DNA of 32,205 bases from the NCBI GenBank assembly GCA_036399815.1, contig DASWMK010000238.1:1-32205 (forward strand). The letters are read 5' to 3'. Positions 1-8,316 of the stretch are shown here, piece after piece. Every line of letters starts with the position of its first letter. Position 1 is the stretch's first letter. The translations under genes and the position numbers were made by a program. The notes under the pieces are model-generated. The model was not told the origin of the DNA and searched no databases. It saw nothing but the letters and a program-made list of their open reading frames with translations. The stretch is from Acidimicrobiales bacterium. GTDB taxonomy: Bacteria; Actinomycetota; Acidimicrobiia; Acidimicrobiales; DASWMK01.

Positions 1-327
1 GGCGGGGGTGCGGCGGCGGCAGCCGGGCCGGCGCCGGTCGGTCTCCCAGTACACGACGCCGCCGGGCGCCAGCGCGGCCGCCACCCGGGCGGCGGGCGGG
101 TCGGCGCCGGCCAGCACGGCCACGGCGTCGACGGTCCCGCCGGCGGGCAGGGCCGTCGCCACCGACCGGGCGAGCCCGGCGGCGGCGGCCGCGCCGGCCA
201 GGTCGTCGCCCGCCCCGAGCAGCACCAGCCGGTCGAACCGGCCCGACGGCGGCCGGGGCAGGAGGAACCGCCAGTCGAGCCGGCGCAGCAGGCCGACGGG
301 CACGGTCGTCGGGGCGGCCGCGGTCAC
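1..327 (-). CDS. 5' end of an unidentified cytoplasmic protein, cut by the window edge
   Basis: A GTG start at 327 overlaps the stop of the glycosyltransferase by four bases (GTGA), so the gene is translationally coupled and last in the visible part of the polysaccharide operon. The 109 visible residues begin MTAAAPTTV and are free of membrane segments. Residues about 30-100 alternate hydrophobic strands with Gly/Ala-rich turns (RLVLLGAGDD, then LAPGGVVYWE). That resembles the end of a Rossmann-like or methyltransferase-like core, but no catalytic motif is visible. Its position suggests a role in modifying or assembling the exported glycan. The function is not recognised, and a glycosyltransferase or kinase fusion is equally possible. 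Confidence 0.6.
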   Translation of the reverse strand, partial: MTAAAPTTVPVGLLRRLDWRFLLPRPPSGRFDRLVLLGAGDDLAGAAAAAGLARSVATALPAGGTVDAVAVLAGADPPAARVAAALAPGGVVYWETDRRRPGCRRRTPA

Positions 328-2447
328 CGGGCCGCCCCGAGGACCCGGTCGTGCAGCCGCTCGTACCCGTCGGCGCGGGACGACCACGTGAGGTTGGCCT
401 CGGCCCACGCCCTCGCCCGCGTCGCCACCTCGACCCGGCGGGCCGGGTCGAGGAGCAGGGCGGCGACGGCGTCGGCCAGCTCGGCGTCGGTCTCGGCCGC
501 CACCGCCCCGCCGGCCTCGGCCACGTCCAGGCCGGCCAGCGCCACCGGCGTGGCGACCACCGCCTTGCCGGCGGCCAGCGCGTCGAGCACCTTCACCCGC
601 ATGCCGCCGCCGAGGCGCATCGGCGCGACGACCACGGCCGCCCGGTCGAGCCACGGGCCGACGTCGTCGACCCGGCCGGTGAGCACCACGTGGTCGCCGG
701 CCGCCACCGACCCGTCGGGATGGGAGCCGACCACGTACAGCCGCACGTCGGGCACGGCCTCGACCAGGCGGGGGAGGACGCCGGTGGTGAGCCGGTGGAC
801 GGCGTCGACGTTGGGCGGGTGGTGGGCGCCGCCCACGAACACCACGCCGCACGGGTCGGTGCCGAGCGGGTCGAGCGGGCGCTCGGGGATGCGCACGGCG
901 AGCGGGATGGTGACGACCGGCGTCCGGCCGGCCATCCCGGCCAGCCGCTGCCGGTCGGCCTCGGTGAACACGACCAGCGCGTCGACCGAGCGCAGCGCCG
1001 ACCGCTCGGTCCACCACCAGGCGACGACGTCGGCCGCGTGGGCCAGCAGCCGGGCGCCGCGGTGCTGCCGGCAGGCGGCCACGGCGGCCGGCACCGGCGG
1101 GTCGTGGTCGGTCAGCACCGTGACGGTGGCGCTCCTCGGCACGGCCCGCAGGTAGGGGGCCATCACCACGAGGTCGACGTGGACGACGTCGGGCCGCCAC
1201 TCCTCGACCACCGTGGCGACCTCGTCGGCCATGGCCGGCACCCACCAGTCGTGGGCCCACATGGGCCGGCCCCGCAGCAGCCCGGCCAGCACGCCGAGGC
1301 GGCCGTCGCCCGGCTGGCGGGGCGCCGGCCGGGGCACCGAGCGGACGACGGCGAGCCGGTCGGCGAGGGCGGGGGCGAGGTCGGGCTCCTCGGGGCCCTG
1401 GAGGTGGACGAGGCCCACGTCGTGGCGGTCGGCGGTGGCGTCGAGCAGCCCGCCGAGCACCCGGCTGGCGCCGTGGGCCCCGTCCACGTCGGGCACGAAC
1501 GGCGCGACGTGGAGGACCCGGCGGCGGGGCCGGGGGGAGCGGCGGGGCGGGCCCGAGCGCGGCCACCCCTTCGCCGCGTCGGCCAGCACCCGCCGCCACA
1601 CGGCCGCGGCGTCGTCCCGCCGGCGGACCGTGTCGCGGGCCAGGCGGGCGACCATGACCGCGCCGACGGCGGCCCGCAGGCCGAGGCGGTCGGCCGGGGT
1701 GCCGTGCAGGTCGTGGAAGCGGGCCGCGCTCGTGAACAGGGTGGTGGTCGAGCGCCCCGGCTCCTGGGACGTGCTGACCCCGCCGTGGTGGGTGACGACG
1801 GCGGCCGGCTGGAAGTGCACCTCCCAGCCGGCCCGCCGCAGCCGGTGGCAGAGGTCGACCTCCTCGTAGTACAGGAAGTAGCCGGGGTCGAAGCCGTCGA
1901 CCTCGGCCACCGCCTTCACCCGTAGGGCGAGCGCGGCGCCGAGCACCCACGGCACGGCCCGAGCCTCGTCGTGCGCCCACCGGCGCAGCGACCGGCGCCG
2001 GGGCAGCACCTCGCCGAGGCGGCTCTCCTCGAGGAACAGCTCCCACGGGGACGGGTCGGGGTAGCAGGACGGCTGGAGGGCGCCGTCGGGGTGGACGAGC
2101 CGGGGGCCGACGACGGCCGCCCTCGGGTGGTCGTCGAGGTGGCGGGCCAGCGCCTCCAGCGCGCCGGGCTGCACCGCCGTGTCGGCGTTCAGCACCAGCG
2201 CGTACGGGGCCGTGCACTCGGCCAGGAGGCGGTTGGCCGCCTCGCCGTAGCCCGGGTTGTCGGGGAAGGCGCGGTAGGCGACCTCGGGGAACCGGGCCAG
2301 GACGGCGTCGCCGGCGCCGTCGTCGCCGTTGTCCGCCACCAGCACCTGGCCGGCGCCGGCCCGGCGCAGCGAGGCCAGGCACTCGTGGAGCGCCTCGCCG
2401 GCCCGGTAGGTGACGACGAGGGCGGCGACGTCGGTCGGCGCGGCCAC
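324..2447 (-). CDS. Bifunctional GT2-GT4 glycosyltransferase
   Basis: The protein has 707 residues from a GTG start two bases after the ATPase stop. The N-terminal half (about 1-290) is a GT-A fold GT2 enzyme of the rhamnosyltransferase WbbL type: it has VVTYRAGEAL near the start, the sugar-nucleotide motif VLNADT, and the acceptor-site segment GYFLYYEEVDLCHRLRRAGW followed by HHGG. The C-terminal half (about 330-707) is a GT-B fold GT4 enzyme with FVGGAHHPPNVDAV, GRVDDVGPWL and GGGMRVKVLDALAAGKAVVA. In that last motif Asp stands where GT4 enzymes normally have the second Glu of EX7E. Two successive transferases in one chain probably add two sugars to a lipid-linked glycan on the cytoplasmic face, before ABC export. 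Sugar specificity cannot be read. Confidence 0.88.
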   Translation of the reverse strand: MAAPTDVAALVVTYRAGEALHECLASLRRAGAGQVLVADNGDDGAGDAVLARFPEVAYRAFPDNPGYGEAANRLLAECTAPYALVLNADTAVQPGALEALARHLDDHPRAAVVGPRLVHPDGALQPSCYPDPSPWELFLEESRLGEVLPRRRSLRRWAHDEARAVPWVLGAALALRVKAVAEVDGFDPGYFLYYEEVDLCHRLRRAGWEVHFQPAAVVTHHGGVSTSQEPGRSTTTLFTSAARFHDLHGTPADRLGLRAAVGAVMVARLARDTVRRRDDAAAVWRRVLADAAKGWPRSGPPRRSPRPRRRVLHVAPFVPDVDGAHGASRVLGGLLDATADRHDVGLVHLQGPEEPDLAPALADRLAVVRSVPRPAPRQPGDGRLGVLAGLLRGRPMWAHDWWVPAMADEVATVVEEWRPDVVHVDLVVMAPYLRAVPRSATVTVLTDHDPPVPAAVAACRQHRGARLLAHAADVVAWWWTERSALRSVDALVVFTEADRQRLAGMAGRTPVVTIPLAVRIPERPLDPLGTDPCGVVFVGGAHHPPNVDAVHRLTTGVLPRLVEAVPDVRLYVVGSHPDGSVAAGDHVVLTGRVDDVGPWLDRAAVVVAPMRLGGGMRVKVLDALAAGKAVVATPVALAGLDVAEAGGAVAAETDAELADAVAALLLDPARRVEVATRARAWAEANLTWSSRADGYERLHDRVLGAAR

Positions 2448-2449
2448 CG

Positions 2450-3763
2450 TCAGCCCGCCGGCCTGGCCACGTCGCCGCCGCCGGCGCCCAGCGCGGTGAG
2501 CTCGAACTCGCAGGGGACGAGGCCCCTGCCGACCACCGGCCCCTCGCCCGGCGGGTCGCTCACGACGAGGTCGCAGGCGGCGTCGACCCGGTCGTACACC
2601 GACCAGGCCCGGTCGCCCCGGCCTCGCGCGACCCAGAGGCCGAGCCGGTAGGTGCCCGCGCTCAGGTGGACGTTGCGGATCACCAGGCGCCACTCGCTGC
2701 GGCCGGCCGGCAGCTCGAGGGGCAGGTCGTGGCCGACCACGGGGTCGGCGTTGACCAGCTTGGTGCCGCCCATCGTCGAGAGGAACACGGCCAGGCTGCC
2801 GACCCGCACGGGCTTCGTCGCCTCGATGACGAGGTCGACCTCGAGCGGCCCGCCCACCCGGGGGAGCAGGTCGCCGCCGGCGCCGATGCCCCGGTAGCGC
2901 AGCGCCGCGAACCGGGCCTCGCCGCTCCCGGCCCGGTTGGCGTCGTCGACCGTCACCCAGCTCCCGGCCGTGGTCTCCTCGGCCACCGCCGAGAGGTAGC
3001 GGGGGACGACCTCGTCGCTCGGGCCGTCGGCCACCAGGCGGCCGCCCTCCAGCCAGATCGTGCGGCTGCACAGCTGCTGGACGGCGTCCATGTTGTGGCT
3101 GACGAACAGGACGGTGCGGCCCTGGCCGCCGGCCAGCTCCCGCATGCGGCCGAGGCACTTGCGCTGGAACTCGGCGTCGCCCACGGCCAGCACCTCGTCG
3201 ACGACGAGGATCTCGGGCTCGAGGTGGGCGGCCACGGCAAACGCCAGCCGCATGTACATCCCGGTCGAGTACCGCTTCACCGGCGTGCTCAGGAACTCCG
3301 ACACGCCCGAGAACTCGACGATCTCGTCGAAGCGACGGTCGACCTCGGCCTTGCGCATGCCGAGGATGGCGCCGTTCAGGAGGATGTTCTCGGCCCCGGT
3401 GAGCTCGGGGTGGAAGCCGCTGCCGACCTCGAGCAGCGAGCCGACCCGGCCCCGCATGACGGCCCGGCCCTCGGTCGGGTACGTGATGCGGCTGAGCAGC
3501 TTCAGCAGCGTGCTCTTGCCGGCCCCGTTGTTGCCGATGACGCCGACGACCTCGCCGTGGTGGACGTCGAAGGTGAGGTGGCGCAGCGCCCAGGCGTGGG
3601 GCCGCTCGCGGGGGCCGGCCTCCCGGCCCCGGCGCAGCCGGCCGGCCAGGCGGCCCGGGGCGCGCGCCAGCACGTCCCGCAGCGCGAGGTACTGCTCGCG
3701 CTCGCCGAGCGCGTACCGCTTCCCGAGGTCCTCGACGCGCACCGCCGGCTCCGCCACGGTCAC
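2450..3763 (-). CDS. Polysaccharide ABC exporter ATPase, Wzt-like with glycan-binding domain
   Basis: The protein has 437 residues. The GTG at 3763 overlaps the permease stop as GTGA; a second GTG at 3757 would be the alternative start. Walker A is GNNGAGKS (residues 77-84), the signature is YSTGMYMRLAFA (around 165), and Walker B is EILVVDE (around 186-192). These belong to the TagH/RfbE/Wzt branch that energises polysaccharide or teichoic-acid export. An extra C-terminal part of about 180 residues is beta-rich (for example GPLEVDLVIEATKPVRVGSL and SAGTYRLGLWVARG). It matches a Wzt C-terminal carbohydrate-binding sandwich, which in known cases recognises the capped end of the finished chain. 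It should pair with the permease encoded directly upstream. Confidence 0.93.
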   Translation of the reverse strand: MTVAEPAVRVEDLGKRYALGEREQYLALRDVLARAPGRLAGRLRRGREAGPRERPHAWALRHLTFDVHHGEVVGVIGNNGAGKSTLLKLLSRITYPTEGRAVMRGRVGSLLEVGSGFHPELTGAENILLNGAILGMRKAEVDRRFDEIVEFSGVSEFLSTPVKRYSTGMYMRLAFAVAAHLEPEILVVDEVLAVGDAEFQRKCLGRMRELAGGQGRTVLFVSHNMDAVQQLCSRTIWLEGGRLVADGPSDEVVPRYLSAVAEETTAGSWVTVDDANRAGSGEARFAALRYRGIGAGGDLLPRVGGPLEVDLVIEATKPVRVGSLAVFLSTMGGTKLVNADPVVGHDLPLELPAGRSEWRLVIRNVHLSAGTYRLGLWVARGRGDRAWSVYDRVDAACDLVVSDPPGEGPVVGRGLVPCEFELTALGAGGGDVARPAG

Positions 3764-4608
3764 ACCTCGTCCGCGAACGTGATCTCCATCCGCCGGAAGG
3801 TGACGAGACCGACCAGGAGGATGACGGTGGAGGTGACGACCGACGAGGCGAGCGCGCCGAGGTCGAGGCCGTCGGTGCCGAGCAGCGCCCAGCGGAAGCC
3901 CTCGACGGCGCCGACCATCGGGTTCAGCCCGTAGACGAACTGCCAGCCGGGCGGGACGAGGTCGGCCGAGTAGACGACCGGCGTGACGAACAGCCACAGC
4001 TGCACGAGGAAGGGCAGGAAGTAGCGGACGTCGCGGTAGCGCACGTTGACGGCGGAGAGGAAGAAGCCGACGCCGCACGCCGTCACGGCGGCGAGGAGGA
4101 CGAACAGCGGGAGGGTCAGCGCGGCGACCCCCGGCGCCACCCCGTACCAGAGCATCAGCCCGACGAGCACGACGGCCGACAGGGCGAGGTCGACGAGGAC
4201 GGCGACCACGCTGGCCATCGGGAGGATCAGCCGGGGGAAGTAGATCTTGGTGATGATGCGCTCGTTCTGGACGAGGCTGTTGGCGCCCTGGGTGACGGCG
4301 TTGGAGAAGAACGTCCACGGCACCAGCGCGGCGTAGGCGAAGAGCGGGTAGGGCACGCCGTCGGAGTCGAGGCGGGCCAGCCGTCCGAAGATCAGCGTGA
4401 AGATGACCATGGCGAGGACGGGCTGGAGGATCGCCCACGCCGCGCCGAGCGCGGTCTGCTTGTAGCGGACCTTCACGTCCCGCCAGGTGAAGAAGTAGAG
4501 GAGCTCCCGGTACTGGTGGACCTCCCCGAGCCCGGGCGCGGGCCAGCCCGTCGGGGGCTCGTTCACGGTCAGGAGCGCGGGGGCGCCGACCTCCCAGCGG
4601 TTCGCCAC
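3760..4608 (-). CDS. Polysaccharide ABC exporter permease, Wzm/TagG-like (ABC-2)
   Basis: This 282-residue inner-membrane protein has the typical cytoplasmic amphipathic start YRELLYFFTWRDVKVRYKQT, followed by about six hydrophobic segments (AAWAILQPVLAMVIFTLIFG, then YAALVPWTFFSNAV). It also has the family features of a long exporter half-channel, with LVQNERIITKIYFPRLILP between segments. It is the first gene of the export operon: permease, ATPase and glycosyltransferase follow with 4-base overlap or 2-base spacing. The GTG at 4608 is chosen because the protein motif starts there. An ATG at 4616 is out of frame. ABC-dependent export of an O-antigen-like or teichoic-type polymer is the likely task. 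Confidence 0.93.
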   Translation of the reverse strand: MANRWEVGAPALLTVNEPPTGWPAPGLGEVHQYRELLYFFTWRDVKVRYKQTALGAAWAILQPVLAMVIFTLIFGRLARLDSDGVPYPLFAYAALVPWTFFSNAVTQGANSLVQNERIITKIYFPRLILPMASVVAVLVDLALSAVVLVGLMLWYGVAPGVAALTLPLFVLLAAVTACGVGFFLSAVNVRYRDVRYFLPFLVQLWLFVTPVVYSADLVPPGWQFVYGLNPMVGAVEGFRWALLGTDGLDLGALASSVVTSTVILLVGLVTFRRMEITFADEV

Positions 4609-4615
4609 CGCGGCA

Positions 4616-4645
4616 TCTCTACCCCTAAATTCCCCGAACTGTCAG
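4616..4645 (-). promoter_or_regulatory. Possible promoter of the polysaccharide export operon
   Basis: On the minus strand CTGACA (4645-4640) is five of six to TTGACA. It is followed after 18 bases by TAGAGA (4621-4616), a weak -10. The -10 ends 7 bases before the GTG start of the permease, the spacing expected of a leaderless transcript. The -35 overlaps the stop codon of the upstream beta-helix gene. The pocket is locally AT-richer than its surroundings. Read-through from the upstream gene is the alternative. Confidence 0.35.
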
Positions 4646-6015
4646 GGCAGTTGTTCGTAGCTCCCGGCGTCCCTCGCGCCACCCTGCGGGACGGGCACGT
4701 GAAGCAGGTCGGCGTCGCCGGCGGCGAACGGCAGGGGCGCGGCCTCGGGCACCCGGTCGACCGCCGGGCTGCCGGCGGCCAGCGAGAGGACGCCGGTCGC
4801 CCGGCTGGTGAACCGGGGGTCGGCGGCCACCGAGGTGGGGGAGAGGGGCGCCGGCATCTGCACGAACGGGGCCCCCGCCGTGTTCCAGAACACGTCGCCC
4901 GACTCGGAGAACGCCGCGTCCGCGTAGACCGACTTCTCCTCGGCCCACACGACGTTGCCCTGCATGGTCAGCACCGACGGGCTGCACCCGAGGATGCAGA
5001 CCACGCCCTGGCTCCTCGGCCCGGTCTGGTACGTGGTGTTGTGGACGACGGTCGTGGACGTCACCGGCCCGTACAGGGTGTCCTGCGCCCCCCGCGTGAC
5101 GACGAAGCGGGAGTCGGCCAGGGTCGAGACGAACTCGTTGTAGGCGAAGACCGTGTCGCCGGCCGGGTTGGCGGCCGTCCCGCCGAGCTCGGAGAACACC
5201 CGCTCGCCGGTGGAGCGGTTGTGGTGGACGACGTTGCCGACGCCGCCGTACACCTCGACCGTGTTGCTCATGAGCTTGTAGCCCTGGTTCGAGCAGACGG
5301 CCCGGTTGTCGCGGAACGTGTTCCAGGCGACCTCGCTGCGGTCGCCGTTGACCAGCACCCCCCAGGCGCCGAGGTCCTGGGCCGGGTTGGCGTGGAAGGC
5401 GTCGAGCACGTTGTTGCCGGTGATCGTGTTGGCGACCACGTGGTTGCCCCACGACCCCTCGGCCAGGTGGACGCCGGCCTGCGCGCCGCTGACGAGGTTG
5501 TCGTGCACGACCACGTCGTGGGAGCCGGCGACGAGGTTGACCCCGTAGTAGATGCCGATGGGCTGGCCGCAGGCCGTCGTCTGGCGGGGCGTGTGGGTGA
5601 GGATCAGGTACTCGACGACGACCCACGACCCGGACACGAGCACGTCCTGGTTGAGCCCGTTGCGGATGGTCGGCCGGGTGCCACTGCCGTAGGCGGTGAT
5701 CGTGATCGGCGCCGTGCTCGTGCCCGACGCCGTGACCAGCAGGCGCTGCCCGTCGAACACGCACGTGCGCTTCAGCCGGACGCGGTCGCCGGGGAGGAGC
5801 GCCTGGCGGTTGACCCGGTCGAGCGTGCGCCACGCCGTCGACGTCGACGTGCCGGCGGCCGTGTCCGACCCGGCCGCGCAGTCGACGTAGAACGTCCGGG
5901 CGGCGGTGGCCGTCGCCGTCGCGGTGGCGCTCGCGGCCCCGCTCGGCGAGGCGCCGGCGACGAGCGAGGCGACGAGTAGGCAGCAGGCGGCGGCGAAGGC
6001 GGCGGCACGGGTCAC
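4642..6015 (-). CDS. Secreted right-handed parallel beta-helix protein
   Basis: The protein has 457 residues, GTG start at 6015, with GAGGGCG a few bases upstream as ribosome binding site. Residues 1-28 are a Sec signal peptide ending in an AxA-type site (SPSGAASA), followed by an Ala/Thr-rich stretch. The mature part opens with FYVDCAAGSDTAAGTS, the usual N-cap of secreted pectate-lyase-like helices. It then shows repeated short strands (GSWVVVEYLILTH, SHDVVVHDNLVSGAQAGVHL, GNVVHHNRSTGE) typical of PbH1 coils. Such proteins bind, cleave or isomerise polysaccharides outside the cell. Its position directly upstream of a polysaccharide export operon fits a role with that glycan, but no catalytic residues are assigned. 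Confidence 0.85.
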   Translation of the reverse strand: MTRAAAFAAACCLLVASLVAGASPSGAASATATATATAARTFYVDCAAGSDTAAGTSTSTAWRTLDRVNRQALLPGDRVRLKRTCVFDGQRLLVTASGTSTAPITITAYGSGTRPTIRNGLNQDVLVSGSWVVVEYLILTHTPRQTTACGQPIGIYYGVNLVAGSHDVVVHDNLVSGAQAGVHLAEGSWGNHVVANTITGNNVLDAFHANPAQDLGAWGVLVNGDRSEVAWNTFRDNRAVCSNQGYKLMSNTVEVYGGVGNVVHHNRSTGERVFSELGGTAANPAGDTVFAYNEFVSTLADSRFVVTRGAQDTLYGPVTSTTVVHNTTYQTGPRSQGVVCILGCSPSVLTMQGNVVWAEEKSVYADAAFSESGDVFWNTAGAPFVQMPAPLSPTSVAADPRFTSRATGVLSLAAGSPAVDRVPEAAPLPFAAGDADLLHVPVPQGGARDAGSYEQLP

Positions 6016-6067
6016 CCGCCCTCAATCGGCGACCCCGCACGGAGAGTTGATTGCTAAACGGTGTCGG

Positions 6068-6574
6068 TCAGCGTTGCAGCAGGCCGCGGGCGTAGGCGGC
6101 CTGGCCGGCGTGTTGGAGGGCGTCGTCGGCCACGCTCACCAGGCGGACGCCGAGGGTCACCGGCGGGTCCCAGCGGCGGTCGACGACCCGGTCGAGGTCG
6201 TCCGCGGCCAGGCCGGCGAGCATGGCGGTCGTCCTCGCGTGGACGGCGTCGAGGTAGTCGAGGAGCACGCCGGCGCCCTCGGGCCGCACGGCCGCCACCT
6301 CGTCCTCCGAGTGCCCGTAGCCGGTGTTCGACGGGTCGGGGTCGAGGCCGCAGCGGGCGGCCCAGTCGCCGCCCACCCACACCTGGTCCTCGCCGAGCAG
6401 CTCGGCGAGGTGGTGGTCCTGGACCCTGGCGAGGTGCCACACGAGCCAGCCGACCGGGTTGGCGCCCGGCGCCGGCCGGGCCGTCAGCGCGTCGGTGTCG
6501 AGCCCGTCGACCGCCGCCTCGGCCAGCGGCGGCACCCGTCCGAACAGCTCCAGCAGCAGGGCGGCGACGTCCAC
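6068..6574 (-). CDS. DinB/maleylpyruvate-isomerase-like four-helix protein
   Basis: The protein has 168 residues from GTG 6574 (an ATG at 6582 is out of frame). It has the all-helical DinB-superfamily pattern: WLVWHLARVQDHHLAELLG around residues 43-61 supplies His ligands, and DALQHAGQAAYARGL near the C-terminus supplies the third His. Members bind a metal with three His. In actinobacteria many are linked to mycothiol-dependent reactions or act as thiol transferases. It is a single gene: 52 bases separate its end from the upstream-facing start of the beta-helix gene at 6015. The substrate is unknown. Confidence 0.8.
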   Translation of the reverse strand: MDVAALLLELFGRVPPLAEAAVDGLDTDALTARPAPGANPVGWLVWHLARVQDHHLAELLGEDQVWVGGDWAARCGLDPDPSNTGYGHSEDEVAAVRPEGAGVLLDYLDAVHARTTAMLAGLAADDLDRVVDRRWDPPVTLGVRLVSVADDALQHAGQAAYARGLLQR

Positions 6575-6652
6575 GCCCGCATTCCACCACGGCGGCGTCG
6601 CCCCAGGCCGGTGGCTTCTTCACGAATCGCGCCTTTTGCCCCGAGGGGGGTG

Positions 6653-6744
6653 TACGCTCGGCGGGGCGGACGGCGGTCCTGCGGGGGCCTGGCTGCCGCT
6701 GATGCGGACGTGCCGGTGCAGTCCCCCGAAGAGGGGGAGCCCCC
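6653..6744 (+). promoter_or_regulatory. Promoter -10 and 5' UTR of the secreted propeller gene
   Basis: TACGCT (6653-6658) fits the actinobacterial TANNNT -10. It is followed by a leader of roughly 80 bases ending in a GGGGGAGC ribosome binding site before ATG 6745. The 11 bases TACGCTCGGCG recur, in the opposite orientation, upstream of the M28 peptidase gene at 27748-27738. No convincing -35 is visible. Confidence 0.45.
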
Positions 6745-8067
6745 ATGTCCGATCGACGATCGACGATCCGGACGGCCGCGGCCGTCGTCGCCGGCCTGGC
6801 CCTGACGGGAGGCGGTCCCGCGGGAGCCGCCGGGACCGCGGCCACCCCGCTCGTCGTCCGGGTCACCGTCGACCACGACGGCGGCGAGGCCGACGGCGAC
6901 AGCTGGTCCCCGAGCGTCAGCCGCGACGGCCGCTTCGTCGCGTTCACCTCGGTGGCCTCCGACCTCGTGCCCGGCGACGTCGACGCCGTCGACGACGTGT
7001 TCGTGCGTGACCTCGGGGCCCGGACCACGACGCTCGTGAGCGTCGGCTGGCGGGGCGACCAGGCCGACGGGCCGACCACCGACCCGGCCATCAGCGCCGA
7101 CGGCCGCTTCGTGGCCTTCGTCTCGGTGGCCCGCAACCTCGTCCCCCGTGACCGCAACCACTGGCCGGACGTGTTCGTCCGCGACCTCCGCACCGGTACG
7201 ACGGAGCGGGTGACCGTCGACGACCTGGGCGGCGACGCCAACGGCGGGAGCGATGAGCCGAGCATCAGCGCCGACGGCCGCTACGTCGCCTTCTCGTCCA
7301 CCGCCTCCGACCTCACGCCCGGCCCGGCCGACACCATGTCGGACATCTTCGTTCGCGACCGGGCCCTCGGCACGACGACGAGGGTGACCGTGGACCTGGC
7401 CGGCGGGGCGCCGAACGGTCCCAGCTACTCGTCGTCGGTGTCCGACGGCGGCCGGTACGTCGCGTTCAGCTCGTGGGCTGACGACCTGGTCCGCCACAAC
7501 GCCGAGGGCGCCTCGGACGTGTACGTGCGCGACGTGTCGGCGGGCACGACGAGGCTGGTCAGCGCCGACCTCAGCGGTCACGGCGAGACCTGGGCCCACG
7601 CACCGTCGATCAGCGCCGACGGGCGCTACGTGGCGTTCTACGCGCTCGCCGACACGCTCGTCGTCGGGGACACGAACGGCACCTGGGACGTGTTCGTGCG
7701 GGACGTCGTCGGCGGCACGACGGCCCTCGCCACCGTCGACACCCGCGGCGGGCCGGCCAACCGCGACACCCAGCGCGCGCCGTCCCTGTCGGCCGACGGC
7801 CGCTACGTGACCTTCGCGACCGATGCCGCGGACCTGGTGCCCCACGACGGCAACCACCGCTCCGACGTCTTCGTGCGCGACCTCCAGGCGGGCACGACCC
7901 GCAGGGTCAGCGTCGCCCCTGGCGGCGGGGACGCCAGCGGGTCGAGCGGCGGCTCGCCGACCATCGACGGGACCGGGACCGTGGTGGCGTTCCAGTCCAC
8001 CGACAGCGACCTGACCTCCGGGGACGCCAACAGCGCCTACGACCTCTTCGTCGGCATCGGGAGCTGA
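6745..8067 (+). CDS. Secreted TolB-like (PD40) beta-propeller protein
   Basis: The protein has 440 residues. A signal peptide (residues 1-29, ending PAGAAG) precedes about seven repeats of 55-58 residues, each carrying variants of SADGRYVAFSS, then SDLVPGD, then DVFVRDLxxGTTxRVSV. This is the PD40/TolB propeller pattern, one blade per repeat, and the repeats fill the whole mature chain with no added enzymatic domain. Proteins of this kind are exported scaffolds or ligand-binding propellers. The start ATG has a strong GGGGGAGC site. A stem-loop follows the stop. It is monocistronic, and the partner or ligand is unknown. Confidence 0.88.
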   Translation: MSDRRSTIRTAAAVVAGLALTGGGPAGAAGTAATPLVVRVTVDHDGGEADGDSWSPSVSRDGRFVAFTSVASDLVPGDVDAVDDVFVRDLGARTTTLVSVGWRGDQADGPTTDPAISADGRFVAFVSVARNLVPRDRNHWPDVFVRDLRTGTTERVTVDDLGGDANGGSDEPSISADGRYVAFSSTASDLTPGPADTMSDIFVRDRALGTTTRVTVDLAGGAPNGPSYSSSVSDGGRYVAFSSWADDLVRHNAEGASDVYVRDVSAGTTRLVSADLSGHGETWAHAPSISADGRYVAFYALADTLVVGDTNGTWDVFVRDVVGGTTALATVDTRGGPANRDTQRAPSLSADGRYVTFATDAADLVPHDGNHRSDVFVRDLQAGTTRRVSVAPGGGDASGSSGGSPTIDGTGTVVAFQSTDSDLTSGDANSAYDLFVGIGS

Positions 8068-8316
8068 CACCGGGGCCGGCGGTGGCGGTGACGAACCCGG
8101 AGGGCAGGGCGCCGGCCGCGGCCGCCGGCCCTCCCACTGCGGCGGCGATCGGCACGAGGACGACCGTCACCGCATCGGCAACGCGCGGCGCCATCCCTTC
8201 GCCTCGGCCGGCATCGCCCTGTCCCTCCTGGTTCGCCCGGGCCGCAGTGTGCCGCGACCGCGGGCAGCGGTCAAGGAGGAACCGGTCGCACGCGGCGTGG
8301 TCGACGCCGGGTCAGG
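8068..8316. other. Intergenic stretch with a stem-loop, no convincing gene
   Basis: About 250 bases lie between two convergent genes. A GC-rich imperfect stem-loop at 8099-8134 (GGAGGGC paired with GCCCTCC, with nested GCCGGCC pairing) is the likely terminator of the propeller gene. The remainder shows nothing assignable. A minus-strand frame beginning at 8194 opens with a signal-peptide-like run but continues antisense to the propeller gene, so I do not call it. Confidence 0.4.

Noticed and set aside
7907-8194. Minus-strand frame starting with a signal-peptide-like run
   Set aside because: After about 45 residues it runs antisense into the propeller gene and becomes Arg-rich. It has no ribosome binding site of note and no domain.
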